DNA of 64,000 nucleotides from Neobacillus sp. YX16 (GCF_030123505.1 NZ_CP126115.1:2680001-2744000), one strand, 5' to 3'. Counted from the stretch's first letter, positions 51,399 through 61,844 are shown. The notes: generated by a model not told the origin, from the sequence alone. Program-made: numbers and translations.

Positions 51399-52431
51399 AG
51401 AGGTAGCAAGAGGAAAAAGAGGTTCTAAAGACTTAGATTATCATCAAACAAAGGAAGTCGCCCAAGCAATTATAAATGGGGATGCGACAGATGCTCAAAT
51501 AGCTGCTTATCTAATTGCACTACGTTTAAAATCGGAGTCGCCTGAAGAACTGCTTGCATTTGTCCATGCCTTTGGTGATCACAGTGAAAAGTTAGAATCG
51601 ACCCAGCAGTCAATCATTGATCTGGCTAGTCCTTATAATGGTAGAAACACTTTTATGGGGAGCATCCCGACTGCTATTTTAATGGCTGAACATGGTTTGC
51701 CGGTATTTTTACATGGGAGTGATGCCCTACCGCCAAAATATGGTGTCGCAATGAAGGAGATTCTGGCACGAATAGGCGTTGATATATCTCTAAATGCTGC
51801 TAGTTTGTTAAAGACAATAACAGAAGCAGGAATTGCTTTTGCTTCAACCGAAGAATTCTCTAATAGTTTAGGGAAACTGCGGAAAATCCGCAAAGAGCTT
51901 GGGGTCAGAACTCTCCTTAATACAGTTGAGAAATTATTGAATTTAGCGAATGCGGAATCCATAATGATGGGGGCTTATCATCGAACAGCGATTAATAAAA
52001 TTGCTCCTATATTCAAAGGACTGTCCTATAAAAATGTTTATGTGGTTCAAGGAATGGAAGGGTCGGAAGATTTACCTGTTCATCGCAATAGCTTTATTTT
52101 TAAAATAACAGAAAATGAGATGGAGTCTTCCATTGTGAACCCAGAGGAATTTGGATTATTGGCACCTGAAATGGATAAAGATATCAAACTTACAGCAAAA
52201 GAACAATCAGATATTACAATGGCGATACTAAGCGGAGAGAATTCAAAAATACTTCAATACTATTATAATCAAGTAGTATTTAATACGGGAATACGTTATT
52301 ACCTGTTCGGTGCTGCTGCTAGTATTGGAGAAGGGATAGAAATCACGAAAGAACAGATTAGAGAACAAAAAGGTCTGCGGCAATTGGAAAAATGGAAAAC
52401 TACTCAGACTAAAAATGTTAATACCCTATAA
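51382..52431 (+). CDS. Anthranilate phosphoribosyltransferase-like protein (TrpD2/YbiB-like)
   Basis: 349 aa with the two-domain fold of nucleoside phosphorylase/TrpD enzymes: a helical N-terminal part (YHQTKEVAQAIINGDATDAQIAAYLIALRLKSE) and a C-terminal part with LPVFLHGSDALPPKYG, VRTLLNTVEKLLNLANA and YVVQGMEGSEDLPVHR. True TrpD has a glycine-rich KHGNR/GTGGD signature that is replaced here. YbiB-type relatives bind nucleic acid rather than make tryptophan. Overlap with sumT ties it to the nitrite/siroheme operon; its role there is unknown. Confidence 0.78.
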   Translation: MQQWLKEVARGKRGSKDLDYHQTKEVAQAIINGDATDAQIAAYLIALRLKSESPEELLAFVHAFGDHSEKLESTQQSIIDLASPYNGRNTFMGSIPTAILMAEHGLPVFLHGSDALPPKYGVAMKEILARIGVDISLNAASLLKTITEAGIAFASTEEFSNSLGKLRKIRKELGVRTLLNTVEKLLNLANAESIMMGAYHRTAINKIAPIFKGLSYKNVYVVQGMEGSEDLPVHRNSFIFKITENEMESSIVNPEEFGLLAPEMDKDIKLTAKEQSDITMAILSGENSKILQYYYNQVVFNTGIRYYLFGAAASIGEGIEITKEQIREQKGLRQLEKWKTTQTKNVNTL

Positions 52432-52442
52432 CCAAATGAAAA

Positions 52443-52480
52443 GCGTCATGGAAGGCATCACCTTCTATGACGTTTTTTTA
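52443..52480 (+). terminator. Terminator of the nir operon
   Basis: GCGTCATGGAAGG and CCTTCTATGACGT pair around CATCA and are followed by T7. Confidence 0.88.
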
Positions 52481-52527
52481 ATAAATAATTGTGACAAATT
52501 AATTTTTCTAAATTTTATATATTTTTA

Positions 52528-52558
52528 TTTACATAAATCCTATTGGTATGGTAGGATT
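52528..52558 (+). promoter_or_regulatory. Promoter of the cysH operon with inverted repeat
   Basis: TTTACA (52528) and TAGGAT (52552) are 18 bp apart. AATCCTA (52536-52542) and TAGGATT (52552-52558) form a perfect inverted repeat covering the spacer and -10 box, a possible operator. Confidence 0.45.
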
Positions 52559-52578
52559 AGTCTCAGCAAATACCATAT

Positions 52579-52728
52579 ATCTTATCAAGAGTGGCTGAGG
52601 GACTGGTCCTGTGAAGCCCGGCAACCTGTTGTGCAAGGTGCTAATTCCAGCAAAATGATCTTCATTTTGGGAGATAAGGCGTTAAACAAACGTGAGATGC
52701 CTTCCTTTTTTTGGGAAGGTTTTTTTTA
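52579..52728 (+). ncRNA. SAM-I (S-box) riboswitch with terminator
   Basis: The aptamer (52579-52680) has CTTATCAAGAG, GGCTGAGGGACTGG, GAAGCCCGGCAACC, GGTGCTAATTCCAGCA and the closing GATAAG. The expression platform ends in CCTTCC-T7-GGGAAGG followed by T8 (52699-52728). S-box RNAs terminate transcription when S-adenosylmethionine is plentiful, so the sulfate assimilation operon is on under methionine/SAM limitation. Confidence 0.96.
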
Positions 52729-52750
52729 TGGAAAAAGGAGGATTTTAGTA

Positions 52751-53467
52751 ATGACTACACTGGTTACGTATAAAAAATGGAATCAAATATCCGATACGTT
52801 TCCTATCGAGGATAGTACGAAAGGAGCAAAATCGGTATTGGAATGGGCATACAGCTCTTATCCAGATGAACAAATTGTCTATGCGTCCAGTTTTGGTGCT
52901 GAAGCGATAGTATTAATTGACCTCATCCAACAAGTTAAACCAGACGCGCATATCGTATTCTTAGATACTGGCTTACACTTTCCGGAAACATATGAGGTTA
53001 TTAACAAAATCGAAGAGCGTTTTCCTTCATTAAAGATTGAGCGAAAACTGCCAAAGCTATCCTTAGATGAACAACGCGAGCAATATGGGTCAGCACTATG
53101 GAAGAGGGAGCCCAACCAATGCTGTAATATCCGCAAAGTCATACCATTAAGGGAGACACTAACGGCAAAGCAAGCATGGATCTCAGGGCTTCGCCGAGAA
53201 CAATCACCCACTAGAGCAAACACTCAATTTCTCAATAAAGATGAGAAGTTTCAGAATATTAAAATCTGTCCGCTTATTCACTGGACATGGGATGAAGTTT
53301 GGGCCTATATCAAGGAAAAAGACCTCCCTTACAATGCCTTGCATGATCAAAATTACCCTAGTATCGGCTGTTTTCCTTGTACGCAGCCTGTTTCGGCAGA
53401 TGGTGATTCACGTGAAGGACGCTGGGTGGGAAGCGGAAAGACGGAGTGTGGCTTACACACATCCTAA
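52751..53467 (+). CDS. cysH: Adenylylsulfate/phosphoadenylylsulfate reductase
   Basis: 238 aa from the ATG at 52751, with AAAAGGAGG upstream; the frame also runs back through the riboswitch, but that part is not coding. It has a PP-loop-like YASSFGAEA and a CC...CxxC set (NQCCNIRKV and GCFPCTQPV) that binds a [4Fe-4S] cluster, and ends ECGLHTS with the catalytic Cys. The Fe-S cysteines indicate an APS-type (or dual APS/PAPS) reductase using thioredoxin. It is the first gene of the S-box operon. Confidence 0.94.
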   Translation: MTTLVTYKKWNQISDTFPIEDSTKGAKSVLEWAYSSYPDEQIVYASSFGAEAIVLIDLIQQVKPDAHIVFLDTGLHFPETYEVINKIEERFPSLKIERKLPKLSLDEQREQYGSALWKREPNQCCNIRKVIPLRETLTAKQAWISGLRREQSPTRANTQFLNKDEKFQNIKICPLIHWTWDEVWAYIKEKDLPYNALHDQNYPSIGCFPCTQPVSADGDSREGRWVGSGKTECGLHTS

Positions 53468-53482
53468 AAGGGGGCTTTTAGT

Positions 53483-54541
53483 TTGCTCACGATTATTGCA
53501 GTTATAATTGGATTATTTTTTGCCATCAATATTGGTGCTAGTGGTGCAGCAGCTTCGATGGGGATCTCTTACGGAGCCGGAGTGGTTAAGAAGAAACTCG
53601 CATTGTTATTGTGTGGTGTTACCGTATTCTTTGGTGCTTGGCTAGGCGGCGGAGAAGTAGTTAAAACAATTGGCAGCGGGATTGTCCCAAGTAGTACATT
53701 TAGCGTGCCAATTGCTCTTATTGTTTTAGCTTCTGCTGCGTTAGCGTTATTTTTAGCAAATATTTTCGGGATTCCACTTTCAACAAGTGAAGTAGCAGTA
53801 GGATCGGTAGTAGGTGCCGGCATTGTCTACCAATCAGTATTTGTCGGCAGTTTGGCATGGATTATGGTCTTTTGGCTGCTTACTCCATTTGCAGCATTTG
53901 TGATTGCTATTCTAGCTGCGAATCTATTAAAAAATAAAACTTTGAAGCGCTGGATGGAAGCACCGAAGGCCGTTCCAATCCTTTCCGTTCTTGTCGTATG
54001 TATGGGGTTATTTGAAGCTTTCTCAGCAGGGATGAACAATGTGGCAAATGCGGTTGGACCGCTAGTCGGTGCTGAAATTATGTCGACAAGTGCCGGCATT
54101 TTCTGGGGCGGGCTTTGTGTTGCATTAGGTGCCATCCTGTTAGGACAACGTGTTCTTGAAACAAACGGTAAGAAAATTACCACTCTCCGTTTGGAAGAGG
54201 GATGTGTTATTTCTGGAACGGGAGCAGCCATTGTCACCGTAGCTTCTGTATTCGGGATTCCGGTCCCGCTTACTCAAATCACAACATCTTCGATTATCGG
54301 AATCGGCTTTGCCAAGCATGGAAAGTCTGTCTTAAAAAAGGATATAGTGGTTCAGCTTCTTACTGTGTGGATCGTATCTCCTGTATTATCGATGGTGCTT
54401 TCTTACACACTTATCCAATTGCTGATAGAGCATAACTTCTATCCAATTGTTGCGATGGCAGGTGTCTTAATCTCCGTATTCGGTGTAATGTCACTTATGA
54501 AAAAATCGAACCAAGCGGTGACAGAAGTTGCTGAAAAATAG
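53483..54541 (+). CDS. cysP: Sulfate permease of the PiT family
   Basis: 352 aa from a TTG start after AAAGGGGG. About 10 hydrophobic helices show the duplicated PiT pattern (IGASGAAASMGISYGAG and AGMNNVANAVGPLVGAE). B. subtilis CysP in the same operon position imports sulfate. It lies 15 nt after cysH. Confidence 0.92.
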   Translation: MLTIIAVIIGLFFAINIGASGAAASMGISYGAGVVKKKLALLLCGVTVFFGAWLGGGEVVKTIGSGIVPSSTFSVPIALIVLASAALALFLANIFGIPLSTSEVAVGSVVGAGIVYQSVFVGSLAWIMVFWLLTPFAAFVIAILAANLLKNKTLKRWMEAPKAVPILSVLVVCMGLFEAFSAGMNNVANAVGPLVGAEIMSTSAGIFWGGLCVALGAILLGQRVLETNGKKITTLRLEEGCVISGTGAAIVTVASVFGIPVPLTQITTSSIIGIGFAKHGKSVLKKDIVVQLLTVWIVSPVLSMVLSYTLIQLLIEHNFYPIVAMAGVLISVFGVMSLMKKSNQAVTEVAEK

Positions 54542-54626
54542 CTTGGTAGTTTCAATGATTTAAATCTCTTTTTTCCGAAGAGTTTAATAATAAAAATTAA
54601 ATTACATGAAGAAAGGTTTGATTCTG

Positions 54627-55775
54627 TTGTCATTTTTACCAACACCTCATGGAGGAAAACTAATCCAAGCATTTGATCCAAACTATGATGTTACATCCAT
54701 CGTAAAAGAACTTGAAATCGACGCCATTGCCCTAAGTGATCTTGAGTTAATCGGTGTTGGGTTATTTAGTCCGCTAACCGGTTTCCTTGGGAAAGCTGAT
54801 TATGAAAACGTAGTGGAGAATATGCGTCTTAGTGATAATACGATTTGGTCTATTCCGGTTACGCTTCCTGTTTCCAATGAAACAGCAGCGACACTTGAAG
54901 TTGGGGAGAAAATCAAGCTAGTTTTTAACAAAGAGGTATACGGGGTAATTACCGTATCAGAATGGTATGAACCGAACCTAGATAAGGAAGCAGTAGAGGT
55001 ATATAAAACACTTGAAACAGCTCACCCAGGAGTTAAGCGTCTATATGAAAGAGGACCTGTCTATGTGGCTGGTGAAGTAACTCTTATTAAGAAACCAGAA
55101 AAAGGTGTCTTCAGTGATGTTTGGTTTGAACCAAAGGAAACACGTGCATTGTTTGAAGAAAAAGGCTGGAAAACGGTGGTCGGCTTCCAAACAAGAAATC
55201 CAATTCACCGTGCCCATGAGTACATTCAAAAAGCTGCACTTGAAACAGTTGATGGACTTTTCGTGAACCCGCTTGTTGGGGAAACGAAATCTGACGACAT
55301 CCCAGCAGATGTTCGCCTAAAAAGCTATCGTGTCCTTCTTGAAAATTATTACCCAAGAGAACGTGTTCAGCTTGGTGTCTACCCAGCAGCAATGAGATAT
55401 GCAGGACCAAGAGAAGCGATTTTCCATGCGATTGCCCGTAAGAACTTTGGCTGCACGCATTTTATTGTTGGCCGTGACCATGCAGGTGTAGGTAATTATT
55501 ATGGTACGTACGATGCTCAATTAATATTTAATGAATTCCCTGAAGGGGAGCTTGGTATTAAACCATTATTTTTTGAACATAGCTTCTATTGCACGAAATG
55601 TGAAGGAATGGCTTCTGATAAAACTTGCCCGCATAGCAATGAAGATCGAGTAATTCTATCTGGAACAAAAGTACGGGAATTGCTTCGCGCAGGACAGCTT
55701 CCTCCATCCACTTTCAGCCGTAAAGAGGTTGTTGAAGTGTTGATTGAAGGCATGAAAGAAGAGACCACGGTTTAA
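54627..55775 (+). CDS. sat: Sulfate adenylyltransferase (ATP sulfurylase)
   Basis: 382 aa from a TTG at 54627 ([14 protein letters not shown]), which matches the family's short N-terminus and follows GAAAGG; an ATG at 54606 has no ribosome-binding site. Active-site motifs are [43 protein letters not shown] and [16 protein letters not shown] (zinc). It makes adenylylsulfate from ATP and sulfate. Confidence 0.94.
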   Translation: MSFLPTPHGGKLIQAFDPNYDVTSIVKELEIDAIALSDLELIGVGLFSPLTGFLGKADYENVVENMRLSDNTIWSIPVTLPVSNETAATLEVGEKIKLVFNKEVYGVITVSEWYEPNLDKEAVEVYKTLETAHPGVKRLYERGPVYVAGEVTLIKKPEKGVFSDVWFEPKETRALFEEKGWKTVVGFQTRNPIHRAHEYIQKAALETVDGLFVNPLVGETKSDDIPADVRLKSYRVLLENYYPRERVQLGVYPAAMRYAGPREAIFHAIARKNFGCTHFIVGRDHAGVGNYYGTYDAQLIFNEFPEGELGIKPLFFEHSFYCTKCEGMASDKTCPHSNEDRVILSGTKVRELLRAGQLPPSTFSRKEVVEVLIEGMKEETTV

Positions 55776-55789
55776 GGAGGAGAAAACTT

Positions 55790-56389
55790 TTGACAAAAGC
55801 AACTAATATTACATGGCACGCTAGTACAGTTACCAAATCCGACCGTCATGCCCAAAATGGTCATGGAAGCTGTGTACTGTGGTTTACAGGACTTTCTGGT
55901 TCTGGGAAATCGACGATTGCGAACGCCGTATCGAGCGCTTTGTATCGTCAGGGGATTAACGAATATGTTCTAGATGGTGATAATATCCGCCATGGATTAA
56001 ACAAGGATCTCGGTTTTTCTGACCATGACCGTACAGAGAATATCAGAAGAATTGGTGAGGTTGCCAAATTATTTGTAGATAGTGGTGCAGTCGTGACTAC
56101 CGCCTTTATATCACCATTTCGTTCCGATCGCGACCAAGTCCGAGCCATTTTTGGAGAAGGCGAGTTCATTGAGGTTTTTGTAGATTGTCCTCTTGACGAA
56201 TGTGAAAAACGTGATCCGAAGCAGCTATATGCAAAGGCCCGACGTGGGGAAATAAAGGATTTTACAGGGATTGATTCTCCTTATGAAGCACCGGTATTTC
56301 CAGAAATAACGGTCCGCTCTGATTTATTAACAGTAGAAGAAGCGGTAAATCAAATTTTCAGTTACCTCCAAGAAAAAAACATACTATAA
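55790..56389 (+). CDS. cysC: Adenylylsulfate kinase
   Basis: 199 aa from a TTG after AAGGAGGAG. P-loop GLSGSGKST, DGDNIRHGLNKDLGFS, AFISPFRSDRD and IKDFTGIDSPYEAP are present. It phosphorylates APS to PAPS. Presence with an APS-type CysH means both APS and PAPS could be used. Confidence 0.95.
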   Translation: MTKATNITWHASTVTKSDRHAQNGHGSCVLWFTGLSGSGKSTIANAVSSALYRQGINEYVLDGDNIRHGLNKDLGFSDHDRTENIRRIGEVAKLFVDSGAVVTTAFISPFRSDRDQVRAIFGEGEFIEVFVDCPLDECEKRDPKQLYAKARRGEIKDFTGIDSPYEAPVFPEITVRSDLLTVEEAVNQIFSYLQEKNIL

Positions 56390-56419
56390 TTTGAATCGGA
56401 AAGAAAGGATGGTTGATCA

Positions 56420-57196
56420 ATGGTTGGCAAGGTTTATTTAGTAGGTGCGGGTCCTGGCGATCCAGATTTGATTACAGTAAAAGGGTTACGCTGCCTCAAG
56501 CAAGCTGACGTCATCCTCTATGATCGACTGGTAAATCCTGAACTTTTGGAGAACGCGAAAGAGGGGGCACAACTTGTCTATTGCGGCAAGCTTCCTAATT
56601 ATCATACAATGAAGCAGGAAACCATTAATCATTTTTTGGTGAAATACGCCAAAAAAGGGTATAACGTAGTCCGACTTAAAGGTGGAGATCCTTTTGTTTT
56701 CGGGCGTGGCGGTGAGGAAGCAGAGGAATGTGCTAGGCATAACGTGTCATTTGAAATTGTTCCAGGTATTACCGCTGGAATAGCGGCTTCCGCTTATGCA
56801 GGGATTCCTGTGACCCACCGTACCTTGAGTAAAAGCTTCGCCTTTATTACCGGACATCAAGCTGGTGATGTTGAGGCGGAGCACCAGTGGAAACACTTGG
56901 CAAAGGGAGTCGATACGATATGTGTTTACATGGGTGTTTCTCATCTTCCGGCGATAACCAAACATTTAATTTCCAATGGAAAATCGCCACAGACTCCAAT
57001 CGCTTTGATTCATTGGGGTACATTAAGCGACCAAAGAACAGTAGTTGGCACACTTGATACGATTGAAGAAGTGGTAGAAAGAGAGGGGATTACCAATCCA
57101 AGTATGATTGTGATTGGGGAGGTAGTAACCTTGCGCAAAAAATTGAATTGGTTTCAGGAAGAAATTTTAGCAAATATTCCAGCCGCCAACCGGTAA
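56420..57196 (+). CDS. sumT: Uroporphyrinogen-III C-methyltransferase, sulfate-operon copy
   Basis: 258 aa, equivalent to B. subtilis YlnD by position. Same motifs as the copy at 50625 (VGAGPGDPDLITVKGLRC, YDRLVNPELL, KGGDPFVFGRGGEEAEE, GIPVTHR). AAAGAAAGG lies upstream of the ATG. It makes precorrin-2 for siroheme. The two copies are under different control: nitrite cluster versus S-box operon. Confidence 0.94.
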   Translation: MVGKVYLVGAGPGDPDLITVKGLRCLKQADVILYDRLVNPELLENAKEGAQLVYCGKLPNYHTMKQETINHFLVKYAKKGYNVVRLKGGDPFVFGRGGEEAEECARHNVSFEIVPGITAGIAASAYAGIPVTHRTLSKSFAFITGHQAGDVEAEHQWKHLAKGVDTICVYMGVSHLPAITKHLISNGKSPQTPIALIHWGTLSDQRTVVGTLDTIEEVVEREGITNPSMIVIGEVVTLRKKLNWFQEEILANIPAANR

Positions 57197-57217
57197 CAGC
57201 AGAAGGGAGCACATATT

Positions 57218-57943
57218 ATGAAAGCAATTCTTTATATCGGCCATGGTACTCGTTCAAAAAAAGGGGCGGTCGAGATACGGGCTTTTATTGAAAGTGTAAA
57301 GGCACGAATTGACGTTCCGATACAGGAACTGAGTTTCTTAGAGCTCACAGAGCCGCTGATTGAAGAAGGCTTTGAAACATGTGTCGAGCGGGGTGCTTCG
57401 GAAATTGACGTTGTTCCACTGTTTCTTTTGGCAGCGGGACATATAAAACGGGATATTCCTGAAGCCTTGTCACCCATTATTTCCAAATATCCTACTATTC
57501 CGGTAAAAATAAAGAACCCTTTCGGAGTCCAGGATGTTATTCTAGATGCTGTGGCTGAGTTAATTAGGGATTCTGCAGGTGAGGTGACCCCAGAAGACAG
57601 GTTATTGATTGTCGGTGTAGGCAGCAGCGACCCGGATGTCCACGTGAATTTTGGAAAAATTGCGGATGGTATCGGGGAACGGCTTGGAGCGCAAAGGGTA
57701 TCTGTTTGCTATTTAGCGGCAACCGAACCGAAGCTAAGTGAGGGTTTAGAGAATATTTCGGAAGGTGCTGTGGGTCGGGTAATAGTTGTTCCCTATATGT
57801 TATTTACCGGACTTCTACTTGCAGAATTAAACAAAACCGTTCGCTTGTGCCAAAAAGGAGGTCAGAGAATCCTCTGTACTCAAGCTTTAAGCAACCATAC
57901 CGTAATCGAAGATATCGTAATTGAACGTGCGGTTGGTGAGTAG
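57218..57943 (+). CDS. sirB: Sirohydrochlorin ferrochelatase (CbiX/SirB)
   Basis: 241 aa. Two CbiX repeats: the first begins AILYIGHGTRSKKGAVE with the metal-binding His, with VVPLFLLAAGHIKRDIP; the second includes LLIVGVGSSDPDVHVNFGK and VVPYMLFTGLL. It inserts iron into sirohydrochlorin. B. subtilis ylnF (precorrin-2 dehydrogenase) would follow; here cysJ follows instead. Confidence 0.92.
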   Translation: MKAILYIGHGTRSKKGAVEIRAFIESVKARIDVPIQELSFLELTEPLIEEGFETCVERGASEIDVVPLFLLAAGHIKRDIPEALSPIISKYPTIPVKIKNPFGVQDVILDAVAELIRDSAGEVTPEDRLLIVGVGSSDPDVHVNFGKIADGIGERLGAQRVSVCYLAATEPKLSEGLENISEGAVGRVIVVPYMLFTGLLLAELNKTVRLCQKGGQRILCTQALSNHTVIEDIVIERAVGE

Positions 57944-58101
57944 TATTTAATATTTGGTTGGAGTGAACGAAAGCTAGTTACGAAATATTTCTATAACTTT
58001 ATTAAATAGAGAACTGGGTCAAGAAATAGACCAATTTAAATCTAATGGCCTCTAAAAAATACTGTATGATAAGTTTATATTCCATAGTGAGGTGGATAAC
58101 G

Positions 58102-59904
58102 TTGCAACTTCAGGTAATGAACAGTCCGTTTAATCAGGAGCAGGCGGAACTCCTAAATCGTCTTTTACCTACTTTTACTGAATCTCAAAAAGTTTGGTTG
58201 AGTGGGTATCTTGCTGGTGCGGCTTCTGCGCCAATTGCTTCTGTATTAGGCGTACCAAGCCAGCAAACAGCCGATGGTGCAGCTTCAAAAGAAGTGACCA
58301 TTCTTTACGGATCACAAACAGGAAATGCTCGCGGCTTAGCAAAAAAGGCCAGCACGACGCTTGAAGGGAAAGGGTTCCAAGTAACTGTTTCTGCTATGAG
58401 CGATTTTAAACCAAACAATATTAAAAAAGTTAAAAATCTACTTATCTTAGTAAGTACACACGGAGAAGGCGATCCACCGGATAATGCCCTAACATTCCAT
58501 GAGTTTCTACATGGCAAGCGGGCACCGAAGCTAGAGGACTTACACTTTTCAGTCTTATCTCTTGGAGATAGCTCATATGAATTCTTCTGTCAAACAGGAA
58601 AACAATTTGACGCTCGTTTGGAGGAGCTCGGTGGGACTCGACTTTATCCTCGTTTCGACTGTGACTTGGATTATGATGAACCGGCAGCAGAATGGCTTGA
58701 AGGAATCATTAGCAGCCTAGGTGAAGCAAAGGGTGGAATTCCTGCACTAGCTCAGGCAGCATCCACACAAACAGTAGAATCAACATACTCTAGAACCAAT
58801 CCGTTTAGAGCAGAAGTTCTTGATAATCTAAACTTAAACGGACGTGGCTCTAACAAAGAAACAAGGCATCTGGAGTTATCACTTGAAGGTTCAGGTATTA
58901 GCTTCCAACCAGGCGATAGTCTTGGAATCTATCCGGAAAATGATCCAGAACTTGTCGAATTGCTTCTTGCAGAATTGAAATGGAACCCGGAAGAAAGTGT
59001 GACAATTAATAAACAAGGCGAGGTTCTCTCGTTAAGAGATGCCCTTAGTACGTACTATGAAATTACTACTTTAACAAAACCGCTTCTTGAAAAAGCAACA
59101 AAGATTACTGCGAATTTAGATTTGCAGGAGCTCTTAACCAACAGTGAAAAAGTCAAATCCTATCTAGAAGGACATGATTTACTTGATGTGGTTCGCGACT
59201 TTGGACCGTTGAAAAGCACTCCTCAAGAGTTTGTTTCGATACTTAGAAAGATGCCTGCACGCTTATATTCGATTGCAAGCAGCCTAAATGCGAATCCTGA
59301 TGAAGTGCACTTAACGATAGGTGCTGTCCGTTACAACGCCAATGGTCGTGACCGTAAAGGTGTCTGCTCTATTTTTACGGCAGAACGATTACAGCCAGGA
59401 GACAGTGTACCAATCTATATTCAACAAAACGAAAACTTTAAGCTTCCAGCGAATCCTGAAACCCCAATCATCATGGTTGGACCAGGAACAGGGGTAGCAC
59501 CATTCCGCTCATTTATGCAAGAGCGTGAGGAAACTGGGGCAGAAGGTAAGTCTTGGATGTTCTTTGGAGACCAGCATTTTGTCACGGATTTCCTTTACCA
59601 AACAGAATGGCAAAAATGGCTAAAAGACGGAGTATTAACCAGAATGGATGTTGCTTTTTCTAGGGATACAGCAGAAAAAGTCTATGTTCAACACCGCATG
59701 TTAGAACAGAGCAAGGAATTGTTCGAGTGGCTTCAAGAAGGTGCGCATGTTTACATTTGCGGTGATGAGAAACATATGGCACATGACGTCCATCAAACGC
59801 TTATTGGAATAATTGAAAAAGAGGGAAGCTTGAGCCGAGAAGAGGCAGAAGCCTATTTAGCAGATATGCAGCAGCAAAAACGATACCAGCGCGATGTATA
59901 TTGA
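58102..59904 (+). CDS. cysJ: Assimilatory sulfite reductase [NADPH] flavoprotein subunit
   Basis: 600 aa from a TTG at 58102 (MQLQVMNSPFNQEQAELL), 6 nt after GAGGTGG; the frame extends upstream without support. Domains are an FMN flavodoxin (TILYGSQTGNARGLAKKA, VSTHGEGDPPDNALTFHEF), an FAD-binding region (RLYSIASS) and an NADPH-binding domain (MVGPGTGVAPFRSF, ending KRYQRDVY). It passes electrons to CysI. A 158-nt gap to sirB may hold its own promoter. Confidence 0.95.
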   Translation: MQLQVMNSPFNQEQAELLNRLLPTFTESQKVWLSGYLAGAASAPIASVLGVPSQQTADGAASKEVTILYGSQTGNARGLAKKASTTLEGKGFQVTVSAMSDFKPNNIKKVKNLLILVSTHGEGDPPDNALTFHEFLHGKRAPKLEDLHFSVLSLGDSSYEFFCQTGKQFDARLEELGGTRLYPRFDCDLDYDEPAAEWLEGIISSLGEAKGGIPALAQAASTQTVESTYSRTNPFRAEVLDNLNLNGRGSNKETRHLELSLEGSGISFQPGDSLGIYPENDPELVELLLAELKWNPEESVTINKQGEVLSLRDALSTYYEITTLTKPLLEKATKITANLDLQELLTNSEKVKSYLEGHDLLDVVRDFGPLKSTPQEFVSILRKMPARLYSIASSLNANPDEVHLTIGAVRYNANGRDRKGVCSIFTAERLQPGDSVPIYIQQNENFKLPANPETPIIMVGPGTGVAPFRSFMQEREETGAEGKSWMFFGDQHFVTDFLYQTEWQKWLKDGVLTRMDVAFSRDTAEKVYVQHRMLEQSKELFEWLQEGAHVYICGDEKHMAHDVHQTLIGIIEKEGSLSREEAEAYLADMQQQKRYQRDVY

Positions 59905-60121
59905 GTTGAATTCGTAAAGATTGTTGTTAAAATCTTAAAGCCGATTTTAACGTGGAAATAGTTATTTTGCGCTTTAGAATTTAGTTTGTAGGCTCTTTTC
60001 TTATTAAAAGTATTCTATTTTCTGCGGAAATTTAGCATATTCATTAAATTTTGTTCCATATAGCAACAAAGTATAAGAAATGAGCCCTATTGATACAGTA
60101 GTGGAAGGAGATTTTTCATAA

Positions 60122-61840
60122 ATGGTGAAGCAAAAGTTAAAGGCACCTGAAGGCGCGCCAAGTGATGTAGAGCGTATTAAAAGCGAAAGTAATTTTTTAC
60201 GCGGAACACTAAAAGAAGTAATGCTCGACAGAATCAGTGCTGGCATTCCAGATGATGATAACCGTCTAATGAAACACCATGGCAGCTATTTGCAGGACGA
60301 TCGAGATCTCCGCAATGAGCGCCAAAAGCAAAAACTTGAGCCTGCCTATCAGTTCATGCTTCGTGTCCGTCTGCCTGGCGGTGTTGCGACACCGTCCCAA
60401 TGGCTAGTTTTGGATGAGCTGGCTGATAAAAACGGTAACGGAACATTAAAACTTACTACACGTCAAACGTTTCAAATGCACGGGATATTAAAATGGAATA
60501 TGAAAAATACGATACAGGAAATCCATTCTACGTTATTGGATACAATTGCTGCGTGCGGTGATGTCAATCGTAACGTATTGTGTACCTCAAATCCCTATCA
60601 ATCTGAGATTCATATGGAAGTATACGAATGGGCAAAACATTTAAGTAATTATTTATTGCCGCGATCAAGGGCCTACCATGAAGTATGGCTTGATGAAGAA
60701 AAAGTGGCTGGTAGTCCTGAAACGGATGATGTTGAACCGATGTATGGACCGCTTTATTTACCACGTAAATTCAAAATTGCCATTGCCGTTCCGCCTTCGA
60801 ATGATATTGACGTCTTTTCACAAGACCTTGGGTTAATTGCGATTGTAGAAGATGGAAAACTTATTGGTTTTAACGTGGCAATTGGCGGCGGTATGGGAAG
60901 TTCACATGGTGATAAAGAGACTTACCCTCAGCTTGCCAAGGTAATCGGCTTTTGTACTCCAGATCAAATTCAAGATGTAGCAGAAAAAATCATTACCATT
61001 CAGCGCGATTACGGTAACCGTTCCGAGCGAAAAAATGCCCGGTTCAAGTATACCGTTGACCGACTAGGATTGGAAACCGTCAAGGAAGAATTAGAAAATC
61101 GTCTTGGCTGGAGTCTTGATGAAGCAAAACCTTATCACTTTGACGATAACGGCGACCGTTACGGCTGGGTAAAAGGCGTTCAAGGAAAATGGCATTATAC
61201 CCTTTATATCCAAAACGGCCGTGTTGCGGATTCGGATGATTATAAGCTAAAAACAGCTCTTAGAGAAATTGCAAAAGTCCATAAAGGTGAATTCCGGGTA
61301 TCTGCAAATCAAAACGTAATTATTGCCGATGTTTCAAGCCAGAAGAAGAAAAAAATAAATGAACTAATTGAACAATATGGTTTAACGGATGGCAGTCACT
61401 ATTCTGCACTTCGCCGCAGTTCAATGGCATGTGTTGCACTTCCTACATGCGGGTTAGCAATGGCAGAAGCAGAAAGATACTTACCTAAGCTTATTGATAA
61501 AATAGAGGACATTTTAGATGAAAATGGTCTAAGGGATAAAGAAATTACCATCCGTATGACAGGGTGTCCAAACGGCTGTGCGCGCCCTGGACTTGGAGAA
61601 ATAGCTTTTATGGGTAAAGCGGTAGGGAAATATAATATGTATCTAGGAGCTGCCTTTGACGGCAGCCGACTCAACAAAATGTACCGAGAAAATATCGGTG
61701 AAGAAGAAATCTTGAGCGAACTGCGTGTCATTCTTTCCCGTTACGCGAAAGAACGAGAGCAAGAAGAGCACTTCGGAGACTTCGTCATTCGTGCCGGCAT
61801 AGTCCAAGCTACAACCGACGGCACAAATTTTCATGCTTAA
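60122..61840 (+). CDS. cysI: Assimilatory sulfite reductase [NADPH] hemoprotein subunit
   Basis: 572 aa. Siroheme/[4Fe-4S] ligands sit in [21 protein letters not shown] and [18 protein letters not shown]-terminal [24 protein letters not shown] and [10 protein letters not shown] are typical. It reduces sulfite to sulfide. GGAAGGAG lies before the ATG. The 217-nt gap after cysJ contains a weak hairpin (TTAAAATC/GATTTTAA near 59930-59955). Confidence 0.96.
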   Translation: MVKQKLKAPEGAPSDVERIKSESNFLRGTLKEVMLDRISAGIPDDDNRLMKHHGSYLQDDRDLRNERQKQKLEPAYQFMLRVRLPGGVATPSQWLVLDELADKNGNGTLKLTTRQTFQMHGILKWNMKNTIQEIHSTLLDTIAACGDVNRNVLCTSNPYQSEIHMEVYEWAKHLSNYLLPRSRAYHEVWLDEEKVAGSPETDDVEPMYGPLYLPRKFKIAIAVPPSNDIDVFSQDLGLIAIVEDGKLIGFNVAIGGGMGSSHGDKETYPQLAKVIGFCTPDQIQDVAEKIITIQRDYGNRSERKNARFKYTVDRLGLETVKEELENRLGWSLDEAKPYHFDDNGDRYGWVKGVQGKWHYTLYIQNGRVADSDDYKLKTALREIAKVHKGEFRVSANQNVIIADVSSQKKKKINELIEQYGLTDGSHYSALRRSSMACVALPTCGLAMAEAERYLPKLIDKIEDILDENGLRDKEITIRMTGCPNGCARPGLGEIAFMGKAVGKYNMYLGAAFDGSRLNKMYRENIGEEEILSELRVILSRYAKEREQEEHFGDFVIRAGIVQATTDGTNFHA

Positions 61841-61844
61841 ACAT

